Source of the DNA: Phaeobacter italicus
Lineage (GTDB): Bacteria; Pseudomonadota; Alphaproteobacteria; Rhodobacterales; Rhodobacteraceae
Assembly: GCF_001258055.1 (NCBI RefSeq)
Contig: NZ_CVRM01000022.1
Span: forward strand, 248,001 to 312,000
Direction of reading: 5' to 3'
Length of the DNA stretch: 64,000 nt
Positions 57,367 through 64,000 of the stretch are shown piece after piece (position 1 is the first letter of the stretch; each line of letters starts with the position of its first letter). The notes below the pieces were generated by a model. That model was not told where the DNA came from and did not search any database. It saw nothing but the letters and a program-made list of their open reading frames with translations. The position numbers and the translations under genes are program-made.

Positions 57367-57665
57367 TCGAACATGTTCCTACAAAGCTGCCATTCGCGCA
57401 ACCGCAGCGAATTCACACTTTGTCCGCGCTACTGACCTCCATCCGGATCACCGTGATGGTCCGGTTGGGGCCGAAAATGCTTGGCAGCTGGTCGGGATAG
57501 CTTGGCCCGGTTGACGTGGTGTCTGGCGCGATTGTGACGCGTCAAGGCCAGCCAACTGGCTGACGCACTTGTTGGCTGCGGTGTGTCGTTGGCTGCTGTG
57601 TGTGGTTGCTGCACGGGGAGGCAGACCCGCCCAGGCGGGTCTGCAGCGGTGGGGTCTTGTGGTGA
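57367..57665. other. gene-free segment with tandem and inverted repeats
   Basis: No gene seen. It contains an imperfect 17-base tandem duplication (57571-57587 and 57588-57604, two differences) followed by a partial third copy, and the hairpin at 57621-57644. Confidence 0.45.
57621..57644. terminator. hairpin ending the murQ-ABC operon
   Basis: A perfect 10-base stem GCAGACCCGC/GCGGGTCTGC with a 4-base loop lies 22 bases beyond the last stop codon of the minus-strand operon. There is no T run, so termination may be incomplete or Rho-assisted. Confidence 0.55.
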
Positions 57666-58661
57666 TCAGCGCAGGCGCTGGCCGTCCTGTGCAAAGTAAT
57701 AGGCGCGGGCGGGATCGTAGCCGAATTGGGCGCTTTCTCCCGGTGCGATGGCGTGCTGGCCGAACAGCCGGATGGTGAGCGGCGTGGTCTGGGTTTGCAA
57801 AATCACATTGGTGTCGCCGCCCAGATGTTCCACGTGAGAGACCGTCCCAGCAATCGGGCCACCCCCTTCGAGGCGGATGTCTTCCGGGCGCAGACCCATT
57901 TCGCGCGGGTCATCCGGCGTCAGGGTGCTGGCGGGCAGGAAGTTCATCGACGGCGCCCCAAGGAAGCCCGCGACAAAGCGGTTTGCCGGATCATTGTAGA
58001 GATCCATCGGGCTGCCGATCTGTTCTACCCGACCGTCGCGCAGAACCACGATCTTGTCCGCAAGGGTCATTGCCTCTGTCTGGTCGTGGGTCACGTAGAT
58101 CATCGAGGCCGACAGTTGGCGGTGCAGATTGGCGATTTCGATGCGGGTGTTCATGCGTAGGGCCGCGTCGAGGTTTGATAGCGGTTCGTCAAACAGGAAC
58201 AGTTTGGGCTGGCGTACGATGGCGCGGCCAATGGCAACGCGCTGTCGCTGGCCACCGGACAGCTCTGACGGGTAGCGGTCGAGATACGGTTCCAGCCCCA
58301 GCATGCGGCTGGCGGTTTCCACGCGCTCTTCGATCACGGCTTTGGACTGGCGTTCCTGTTTCAGCGCAAGGGTCAGGTTGCCGCGTACGTTCAGGTGGGG
58401 GTAGAGCGCATAGCTCTGGAACACCATTGCGATCCCGCGCTTGGAGGGCGGGGTCAAATTGACCTGTTCGCCTGCGATATGGATTTCGCCTGATGTTGCG
58501 TCTTCCAGCCCTGCAATCACCCGCAAAAGGGTGGACTTGCCACAGCCGGAGGGGCCGACAAAGACCACGAACTCGCCGTCTTCGACCTCAAGGTTGATGT
58601 CTTTCAGGACGTGGACAGGGCCAAAGGATTTGTTGACGTTCTTCAGCGACAGGGCGGTCAT
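57666..58661 (-). CDS. sugar ABC transporter ATP-binding protein, UgpC/MalK type
   Basis: The 331-residue ATPase has Walker A GPSGCGKST (36-44), Q-loop VFQSYALYPHL, signature LSGGQRQRVAIGRA (134-147), Walker B LFLFDEPLSNLD (D158-E159), and the switch VTHDQTEAM. A C-terminal TOBE-type regulatory domain (GLRPEDIRL, VEHLGGDTNVIL) marks it as the CUT1 sugar family. It overlaps the oxidoreductase gene by 4 bases and is the last gene of the operon. Confidence 0.95.
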   Translation of the reverse strand: MTALSLKNVNKSFGPVHVLKDINLEVEDGEFVVFVGPSGCGKSTLLRVIAGLEDATSGEIHIAGEQVNLTPPSKRGIAMVFQSYALYPHLNVRGNLTLALKQERQSKAVIEERVETASRMLGLEPYLDRYPSELSGGQRQRVAIGRAIVRQPKLFLFDEPLSNLDAALRMNTRIEIANLHRQLSASMIYVTHDQTEAMTLADKIVVLRDGRVEQIGSPMDLYNDPANRFVAGFLGAPSMNFLPASTLTPDDPREMGLRPEDIRLEGGGPIAGTVSHVEHLGGDTNVILQTQTTPLTIRLFGQHAIAPGESAQFGYDPARAYYFAQDGQRLR

Positions 58662-59692
58662 GAGCGGGGCTCCTCAAGAGAAACGGGTTGGCCGGTGCGG
58701 ATGCTTTCATCCGCGGCCAGGCAAATGGCGAGGGATTGCACGGCGTCGGTCATATGGCGTGTGAGATCAATGTCTTCGGCGATGGCGCGCAGCATGTAGG
58801 CCTGTTCCGCATCGCACAGGGCCTGATGGCCCGGCTCATCCGGCAGGTCGATGCTGTGGTCGCCGCCGGGACGGTGCACCAGAATGCTGCCGACGCGCGT
58901 ATGGCCGTCCACATCGGCAGAGGCGCCTTTGTTGCCGTCGGTGATGGAGACGGATCCATTGGGGGAGATGATGTCTTTCACAAAAAAGGCGGTTTCCGAC
59001 ATCATCGGCCCCCAGCCTGCCTCGTACCAGCCGACAGAGCCATCAGCGAACACCACCTGGAACTGGCCGTAGTTATACATGTCGGCAGCGATTTCATCCG
59101 ACAGGCGCAGCCCCATACCGTGGACGCGGACCGGTGCGGCATCGGTGATCTGGCACATCACATCGACGTAGTGCACCCCGCAGTCCACGATGGGAGAGGT
59201 GATCTGCATCAGCGCCTTGTGGGTTTCCCATTCGGCGCCGCTGGATTGCTGGTTGAGGTTCAGGCGAAAGACATATGGCCCACCAAGCCCGCGGGCCTCA
59301 GCGATCAGGCGGACCCAGCTGGGGTGGTGGCGCAGAATGTAGCCGACCACGAGCTTGCGGTTGGTTTCCTGCGCTTTTGCCACCACGCGGCGGGCGTCGG
59401 CGACGGTTGTGGCGAGTGGTTTTTCGACAAAGACATGCGCGCCTGCCTCCATCGCGGCCACGGCGTAGTCGGCATGGCTGTCGGAATAGGTGGCCACGAC
59501 CACGAGGTCCGGTTTGGTCTTGTGCAGGGCGGCGTGAAAGTCGGTAAAGACAGGGTAGCCCTGCAGGTCTGGGTGGTCGACGGTGCCGGAGCGGTTCACC
59601 AGACCGATGATTTCGGCGTCGGGGTGGCCGTGATGGGCAAGGGCATGGGACAGGCCCATATTGCCAAGGCCTGCGATCAGAACACGGGTCAT
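58658..59692 (-). CDS. Gfo/Idh/MocA-family oxidoreductase
   Basis: The 344-residue NAD(P)-dependent dehydrogenase-like protein has the Rossmann start RVLIAGLGNMGLSHALAHHG, the family motif VFVEKPLATTVADARRVV, and the catalytic-side DCGVHYVDVM. Members oxidise or epimerise sugars and polyols. Placed between permease and ATPase genes of a sugar transporter, it probably acts on the imported sugar or a derivative. The start at 59692 has a suitable AGGAG-like site; the gene ends overlapping the ATPase gene. Confidence 0.9.
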   Translation of the reverse strand: MTRVLIAGLGNMGLSHALAHHGHPDAEIIGLVNRSGTVDHPDLQGYPVFTDFHAALHKTKPDLVVVATYSDSHADYAVAAMEAGAHVFVEKPLATTVADARRVVAKAQETNRKLVVGYILRHHPSWVRLIAEARGLGGPYVFRLNLNQQSSGAEWETHKALMQITSPIVDCGVHYVDVMCQITDAAPVRVHGMGLRLSDEIAADMYNYGQFQVVFADGSVGWYEAGWGPMMSETAFFVKDIISPNGSVSITDGNKGASADVDGHTRVGSILVHRPGGDHSIDLPDEPGHQALCDAEQAYMLRAIAEDIDLTRHMTDAVQSLAICLAADESIRTGQPVSLEEPRS

Positions 59693-59804
59693 GAGCAGAC
59701 TCCTGCAAGAAGATCAGGACAAGCGGTCTTGCGCAGCCTGAGCCGGGGCGCTTCACGCCCCCACGCGGACGGGAGCGGGCCTGTTGATGCAAGGGCTGAA
59801 CAGA

Positions 59805-60644
59805 TCATTTCACCGCCCCCGATGTGATGCCGCGGATCAGCTGGCGGGAGAAGATCACATAGAGGATCAGCACCGGCAGGATTGCCATCGACAGCGCCGA
59901 CAGAACCGCGTTCCAGTCGGTGACGAATTGCCCGATAAAGACCTGGCTGCCCAGTGTCAGCGTCTTGGTCTCTTCGGCCGGGGCCAGGATCAGCGGAAAC
60001 CACAGATCGTTCCAGATCGGAATCATGTTGAACACGGCGACGGTGGCCATTGCCGGGCGCACCAGGGGCAGCACCAGTCGGAAGAAGATGGTGTATTCGC
60101 TGAGCCCATCAATGCGGCCTGCGTTTTTCAGATCGTCGCTCACCTGTTTCATGAATTCGCTGAGGATGAACACCGCCAGCGGCAGGCCTTGGGCCGTGTA
60201 GACAAGGATCAGCGCCCAGAGGGTGTTCACCAGTCCTGTCGCCACCATCATCTCAAGGATCGCAACAGTGCCGATGCGGATCGGGATCATGATGCCAAGG
60301 GCCAGATACAGCCCCATCAGCGTGTTGCCCTTGAAGCGGTATTCACTCAGCGCATAGGCCGCCATGGCGCCAAACAGCAGCACAAGCGCCAGTGAGGCGA
60401 CCGTGACGATCAGCGAGTTCTGGAAATAGAGGAAGAAATCGCCCTGTTTGAGAGCTGTCTGGTAGCCGATCATCGAGAAACTGTCGGCATCCGGCAGCGC
60501 CAGTGGCTCGCGGAATATCGCCTTGCGCGTCTTGAAGCTGTTGATGAGGATCACAAAGACCGGAAACAGCGCAATCAGCGTGTAAAGGATCAGCGCGCCG
60601 TGCATGGCGAACGCGTTTAGGGGGTTTGTGCGGGCCTTGTTCAT
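59805..60644 (-). CDS. sugar ABC transporter permease 2 (MalG type)
   Basis: The 279-residue inner-membrane permease has six predicted segments. It starts NAFAMHGALILYTLIALFPVFVILINSFKT and has the MalG EAA motif DDLKNAGRIDGLSEYTIFFRLVLPLVRPAM. It forms the channel with the upstream MalF-type protein. It lies 12 bases after that gene behind GGAGG, and 112 bases before the oxidoreductase gene. Confidence 0.93.
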   Translation of the reverse strand: MNKARTNPLNAFAMHGALILYTLIALFPVFVILINSFKTRKAIFREPLALPDADSFSMIGYQTALKQGDFFLYFQNSLIVTVASLALVLLFGAMAAYALSEYRFKGNTLMGLYLALGIMIPIRIGTVAILEMMVATGLVNTLWALILVYTAQGLPLAVFILSEFMKQVSDDLKNAGRIDGLSEYTIFFRLVLPLVRPAMATVAVFNMIPIWNDLWFPLILAPAEETKTLTLGSQVFIGQFVTDWNAVLSALSMAILPVLILYVIFSRQLIRGITSGAVK

Positions 60645-60656
60645 GGTCCGACCTCC

Positions 60657-61571
60657 TTACAGCTGGTAGCGGCGCATCCGGGTCTGGATGCCAAAGAGAT
60701 AGATACAGACGCCGACGAGGATGATCGCAAACATCGCCCCGGCGATGGCCGACCCCATATGCGGATCGCCCAGCTGGAGTTGGAAGCCAAAGAACGTGCG
60801 ATACATGAACGTGCCCAGGATATCGGTTGAATAGTCGGGCCCAGCCAGCGCGCCTTGGGATGCGTAGATCAGGTCGAACGCGTTGAAATTGCCAACGAAT
60901 GTCAGGATCGAGATGATCCCGATTGACGGCAGGATCAGCGGCAGCTTGATCTTCCAGAAGGCGGCCAGACCGGTGATGCCGTCGATTTCACCGGCTTCCA
61001 GGATTTCTTCGGGGATCGACAGAAGGGCGGCGTAGATCAGCATCATCGGAATGCCGACGAACTGCCATACAGAGATGAGCGCCAGTGTGGTGAGGGCGTA
61101 TTCTTCCTTGCCCAGCCACGGAGCAAACAGGGATTTGAGACCAACCGCGTCCAGCATTGAGGGGGCAATGCCCCAGATCGGCGAGAGGATCAGTTTCCAG
61201 GCAAAGCCGATGATGACAAAGCTGAGGATGGTGGGAATGAAAATCGCAGAGCGGTAAAGCGCGGCAAAGCGAAGCCGTGGATGGCTGAGGATCGCGGCGA
61301 GTGCGATGCCGATCGGGTTCTGCACCAGCATGTGAACCAGAAAGAACCAGAAGTTGTTGCCCAGAGCGTTCCAGAACTGCTCGGCCCAGATGGGGTCAAA
61401 AAACAGGGTGCGAAAATTGTCCAATCCGGTGAAGATCCGCTCCTGATCGACGCGGCTGTAGAGCGCGAGCCGCAGGGTGTTGAACAGCGGAAAGATCATC
61501 ACGGCAGAGTAGATCAGCACGGCAGGCGCCAGAAAGACGGCGATGTGCCAGCGGACGCGGGGCTTGGTCAT
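60657..61571 (-). CDS. sugar ABC transporter permease 1 (MalF type)
   Basis: The 304-residue inner-membrane permease begins MTKPRVRWHIAVFLAPAVLIYSAVMIFPL and has the EAA motif EEILEAGEIDGITGLAAFWKIKLPLILPS. The start at 61571 has an AGGAG site, and the longer frame is not family-like. A stem-loop lies between it and the binding-protein gene. Confidence 0.93.
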   Translation of the reverse strand: MTKPRVRWHIAVFLAPAVLIYSAVMIFPLFNTLRLALYSRVDQERIFTGLDNFRTLFFDPIWAEQFWNALGNNFWFFLVHMLVQNPIGIALAAILSHPRLRFAALYRSAIFIPTILSFVIIGFAWKLILSPIWGIAPSMLDAVGLKSLFAPWLGKEEYALTTLALISVWQFVGIPMMLIYAALLSIPEEILEAGEIDGITGLAAFWKIKLPLILPSIGIISILTFVGNFNAFDLIYASQGALAGPDYSTDILGTFMYRTFFGFQLQLGDPHMGSAIAGAMFAIILVGVCIYLFGIQTRMRRYQL

Positions 61572-61589
61572 GGGGAGTCTCCTGAGGTG

Positions 61590-61614
61590 TCCGGGCGGCG
61601 ATGCACCGCCCGGA
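61590..61614. repeat. stem-loop between binding protein and permease genes
   Basis: A perfect 9-base inverted repeat, TCCGGGCGG with CCGCCCGGA, 7-base loop, 19 bases beyond the binding-protein stop codon. It likely protects the upstream mRNA and sets subunit ratio, as the hairpin after aapJ does. Confidence 0.65.
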
Positions 61615-61633
61615 GACAATTGCAGCGCAGGGG

Positions 61634-62887
61634 TTACTGCTGCGGTGCGTACCAGCTGGCCAGGCCATCCTGCAGCTTGGCACCCAGCTCTTCAGGCGAG
61701 GCCGTGCCCTTGATGGCAGCGACAGATGCGCCCCAGGTCTCGTTTTCGAGGTTCGGCGTGCCGCGGGACAGGATCTGATAGGTGGAGCGGATGGTGCTTT
61801 CACACTCGCCACGCCAGCTGACGAATTCCTTGGCTAGCGGATCGGCCAGTTCGACAGGTTCCTTGGACAGCGGGAAGAAGCCGGGCAGGGCGTTCCCGAA
61901 GATCGACGCAAATTCCGGCGAGCCGACCCATGCAAGGAAGGTCTTTGCGGCCTCAGGATGGTCGGTGGCTGCATTCATGCCGATGCCGATATCGGTGTGG
62001 TCAGAGATATAGCAGGTGTCGCCTGCATTCTGGACCGGCGGTTTGAAGGCGCCCATCTGGAAATCGGCCTGGGTGTTGAAGCCCGAAATCTCCCACGAGC
62101 CCGCGGGGTAGATGGCGGCGCGACCAAGGGTGAACAGGTTCTGGCTGTCCGGATAGGTCTGCGCCTCATAGCCATCGCCGAGATACGGCGCCCATTTGGC
62201 AAGGGTCGCATAGGGGGCGGTCCAGGCCTCGTCGGTCAGTTTCTGCTCACCTGCGATCAGAGCCCGGCGGCCTTCTTCGCCTTTCCAGTAGTTCGGGCCG
62301 ATGTTGTTGTAGCCCATCGTGGCGGCTTCCCACTGGTCGTTGGTGCCCATCGCCATCGGGATATACGTGCCGTCTTCGCGGATCTTGTCCAGCGCGGCAA
62401 AAAACTCTGCTTCGGTCTCGGGGGCGTCGATGCCGAGTTCGGCAAAGGCATCGGCGTTGTAGATGAACCCGTGGATCACCGAAGCCATCGGCACGCAGAA
62501 GCTGGCGGAGCCATCATCGGTCTGCCAGGCGGATTTGGCCACGTCGGAGAAGTTGTTCATCGCCTCCATGTCGTCGAGATCGGCCAGGTGGCCTGCTTCG
62601 AACAGGGCGAGAGAGGCATCAAAGGGGCGGCAGGTGATCAGATCGCCCGCAGAGCCCGCATCAAGTTTGGAGTTGAGCACCGCGTTATATTCCGCAGGGG
62701 CGGAGGGGGTGAATTTCACCTTGATGCCGGGGTGTTTTGCTTCGAAGGCGGGGATGATCTTGTCCTGCCACAGGGTCAGGTCGTCGTTGCGCCAGCTTTC
62801 GATGGTGAGCGTCACATCCTCGGCCCAGGCCGCGGTTGCCGTCAGCGCCGTTGTTGTCAGCGCAATGGTAAGAGACTTTCGTAGCAT
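61634..62887 (-). CDS. sugar ABC transporter substrate-binding protein (CUT1, family 1)
   Basis: The 417-residue periplasmic protein has a signal peptide of about 22 residues (RKSLTIALTTTALTATAAWA). Its mature part starts EDVTLTIESWRNDDLTLWQDKIIPAFEAKHPGIKVKF and continues with GDLITCRPFDASLALFEAGHLADL and the hinge-like GRAAIYPAGSWEISGFN. It belongs to the family-1 sugar binders. The specific sugar is unknown; the murQ neighbour points to a cell-wall or amino sugar. It starts 15 bases after murQ behind GGGAGG. Confidence 0.93.
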   Translation of the reverse strand: MLRKSLTIALTTTALTATAAWAEDVTLTIESWRNDDLTLWQDKIIPAFEAKHPGIKVKFTPSAPAEYNAVLNSKLDAGSAGDLITCRPFDASLALFEAGHLADLDDMEAMNNFSDVAKSAWQTDDGSASFCVPMASVIHGFIYNADAFAELGIDAPETEAEFFAALDKIREDGTYIPMAMGTNDQWEAATMGYNNIGPNYWKGEEGRRALIAGEQKLTDEAWTAPYATLAKWAPYLGDGYEAQTYPDSQNLFTLGRAAIYPAGSWEISGFNTQADFQMGAFKPPVQNAGDTCYISDHTDIGIGMNAATDHPEAAKTFLAWVGSPEFASIFGNALPGFFPLSKEPVELADPLAKEFVSWRGECESTIRSTYQILSRGTPNLENETWGASVAAIKGTASPEELGAKLQDGLASWYAPQQ

Positions 62888-62902
62888 TATTTCCTCCCAA
62901 GG

Positions 62903-63811
62903 TTAGTCTGTTTTGTTTTGTCTTTTCGGTAGTTCCAAAAGCGCGGGGCGCAGCCGCCCGGCGCTGTCTTGCAACAGAGTGAGCGCATGCCCGACAGAGG
63001 TGGCGCCCGCGCAGATCAGCACTGCGGGCTTTACCGCGCCACCGGTCTGATCCAGGGCGATTTGCGCGTCGGTCGCGCTTGCGCCGGTGATCCGGCTGAC
63101 GATGCCGACGGCGCGGGCGCGCAGTTTGCTGTTGTCTGCGCGCAGGTTCACCATCATGCCGTCATGGACATGGCCCAGCTCAACCGCCATCAGGCTGGAC
63201 AGCATGTTGAGTGCGATTTTCTGGGCCGTGCCGGCGCCCATTCGCGTCGAGCCGGAAATCAGCTCTGCCGGGGTTGCAAGCGCGATGGCATGGTCTGCCT
63301 GCTCCAGAAGGGGGCTGCCGGGATTGTTTGCGATGCCGATCAATGCGGCCCCCGCGGCCCTCGCCAGGCGCGCGGCTTCCAGTGTGAAGGGGGTGGTGCC
63401 GCTGGCGGATACGGCAATCACCGTGTCCTGCGGACGCAGCTGTGCGAGCTGTTCCGAGAGGCCGTGGATGTCATCCTCTGTGTCACCGGGCATATGAGCG
63501 GATTGGGGAAGGCCGCCGGCCATCAGAATGTGGATGCGGCTTTCATCAATGCTGAAGGTACCGCCCAGTTCCATTGCATCTGCTGCCGCCATCAGGCCGG
63601 AGGAGCCCGCCGCGACATAATAGAGCGATCCGTCAGAGGTGAGGCTGCGCGCCATTGCGCTGGCGCCGCTGCAGATGGCGGAGATGGCCTGCTGGGGCGC
63701 TTTTGCGGCCTCTCTCTGCCCCTTGGCTAGGGCGCGGGCGGCGTCTTTCAGCGTGGCATCGCTCAGCTTGTGCGCATCCGGGTGCACTTGCTCTGTGGTG
63801 TGTGGCAGCAC
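62903..63811 (-). CDS. murQ: N-acetylmuramic acid 6-phosphate etherase
   Basis: The 302-residue SIS-domain lyase cleaves the lactyl ether of MurNAc-6-phosphate to GlcNAc-6-phosphate and D-lactate. The active-site glutamates are present: E81 in ADAMELGGTF and E112 in GDTEDDIHG. Substrate-binding SASGTTPF and SGSTRMGAGTAQKIALNML are also present. MurQ recycles or scavenges murein sugar. It is the first gene of the operon with a sugar ABC transporter and an oxidoreductase; a kinase (MurK or AmgK type) that would supply its substrate is not in the window. Confidence 0.93.
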   Translation of the reverse strand: MLPHTTEQVHPDAHKLSDATLKDAARALAKGQREAAKAPQQAISAICSGASAMARSLTSDGSLYYVAAGSSGLMAAADAMELGGTFSIDESRIHILMAGGLPQSAHMPGDTEDDIHGLSEQLAQLRPQDTVIAVSASGTTPFTLEAARLARAAGAALIGIANNPGSPLLEQADHAIALATPAELISGSTRMGAGTAQKIALNMLSSLMAVELGHVHDGMMVNLRADNSKLRARAVGIVSRITGASATDAQIALDQTGGAVKPAVLICAGATSVGHALTLLQDSAGRLRPALLELPKRQNKTD

Positions 63812-63853
63812 GGTTTCTCTCCTCGTTGGCCAAAAGCATACCTATACAGTACC

Positions 63854-63867
63854 ATTTGTCTACAAAT
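63854..63867. promoter_or_regulatory. operator-like palindrome upstream of murQ
   Basis: ATTTGT-CT-ACAAAT, a perfect 6-base inverted repeat in an AT-rich stretch 43 bases upstream of the murQ start codon. It resembles operator half-sites of sugar-responsive GntR or ROK regulators in general form only. Confidence 0.5.
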
Positions 63868-63910
63868 ATTTTTTGAAGCGCAATTGGTTGGTGAAAACAG
63901 GCTATTAGGT

Positions 63911-63941
63911 CTGGTTTTGGAGTGCATTGGACTGGTTTTGG
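63911..63941. promoter_or_regulatory. direct repeats with 21-base period
   Basis: CTGGTTTTGG occurs at 63911-63920 and 63932-63941, exactly two helical turns apart. GG precedes each copy two bases upstream. It lies between murQ and a probable divergent gene and is a plausible operator. Confidence 0.5.
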
Positions 63942-63961
63942 TATTTACACGAGGGTGGTGG

Positions 63962-64000
63962 ATGCGTATAGGTGTGGTCATGAACCTGCCATATCCTCAT
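63962..64000 (+). CDS. start of a divergent gene, cut by the window end
   Basis: ATG at 63962 with a GAGGGTGG ribosome-like site opens a frame of 13 codons (MRIGVVMNLPYPH) to the window edge. It is divergent from murQ, where a regulator or sugar kinase is often found. Too short to identify. Confidence 0.35.
   Translation, partial: MRIGVVMNLPYPH

Overview
The window is a chromosomal segment of an alphaproteobacterium, most likely a marine member of the Rhodobacterales (Roseobacter group). The evidence is the high GC content, the AapJQMP amino-acid transporter, an ATP12-type F1 chaperone, the order yidC-MOSC-engB, adk directly after secY with no rpmJ between them, and the protein sequences themselves. 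This placement is by recognition, not by a database search.

Region 1 (1-4047): the 3' end of rpoC with its terminator, then an accessory block holding two distantly related putative rhamnosyltransferase-like proteins on either side of an EamA-type exporter.

Region 2 (4224-29897): the str, S10, spc and alpha ribosomal-protein clusters in conserved order: rpsL-rpsG-fusA-tuf, rpsJ-rplC-rplD-rplW, rplB-rpsS-rplV-rpsC-rplP, rpmC-rpsQ-rplN-rplX-rplE-rpsN-rpsH-rplF-rplR-rpsE-rpmD, rplO-secY-adk, rpsM-rpsK-rpoA-rplQ. The cluster is split into transcription units. Each break has a rho-independent terminator, foreign or accessory genes, or a promoter of the form TTGnnn-17-TATAnn. The inserts are an AT-rich orphan membrane protein between tuf and rpsJ; an AT-rich two-gene cassette with a HEPN-like RDLIVH motif between rplW and rplB; DM13, 2OG-oxygenase-like, PH-like and DUF2322 genes between rplP and rpmC; and a DUF1127 gene between rpmD and rplO.

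Region 3 (30005-40429): a periplasmic Do-family protease, rarA, fluC, rluC, a HAD phosphatase, an ATP12 chaperone, and the complete general amino-acid ABC transporter aapJQMP.

Region 4 (40576-52407): mostly minus strand. It holds a DUF411 protein, a SixA-like phosphatase coupled to a ferredoxin-like protein, argB, an SDR, engB-MOSC-yidC, a GGDEF(degenerate)-EAL protein, ttcA, a DUF3833 lipoprotein, and yidD-rnpA-rpmH. The YidC-linked membrane-insertion and ribosome genes therefore sit in two nearby groups.

Region 5 (52826-57366): a VTT-family membrane protein, a flavin disulfide oxidoreductase and an orphan histidine kinase in tandem; tRNA-Arg(ACG); then an AT-rich patch with a probably frameshifted secreted-protein gene.

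Region 6 (57666-64000): a minus-strand operon of murQ, a CUT1 sugar ABC transporter (binding protein, two permeases, ATPase) and a Gfo/Idh/MocA oxidoreductase. It is probably for uptake and processing of an amino sugar or cell-wall sugar. Operator-like repeats lie upstream, and a divergent gene is cut by the window end.

The most interesting unexplained items are the HEPN-like cassette inside the S10 cluster, the row of hairpins behind tuf, the repeated promoter layout of the ribosomal units, and the repeats controlling the murQ operon.
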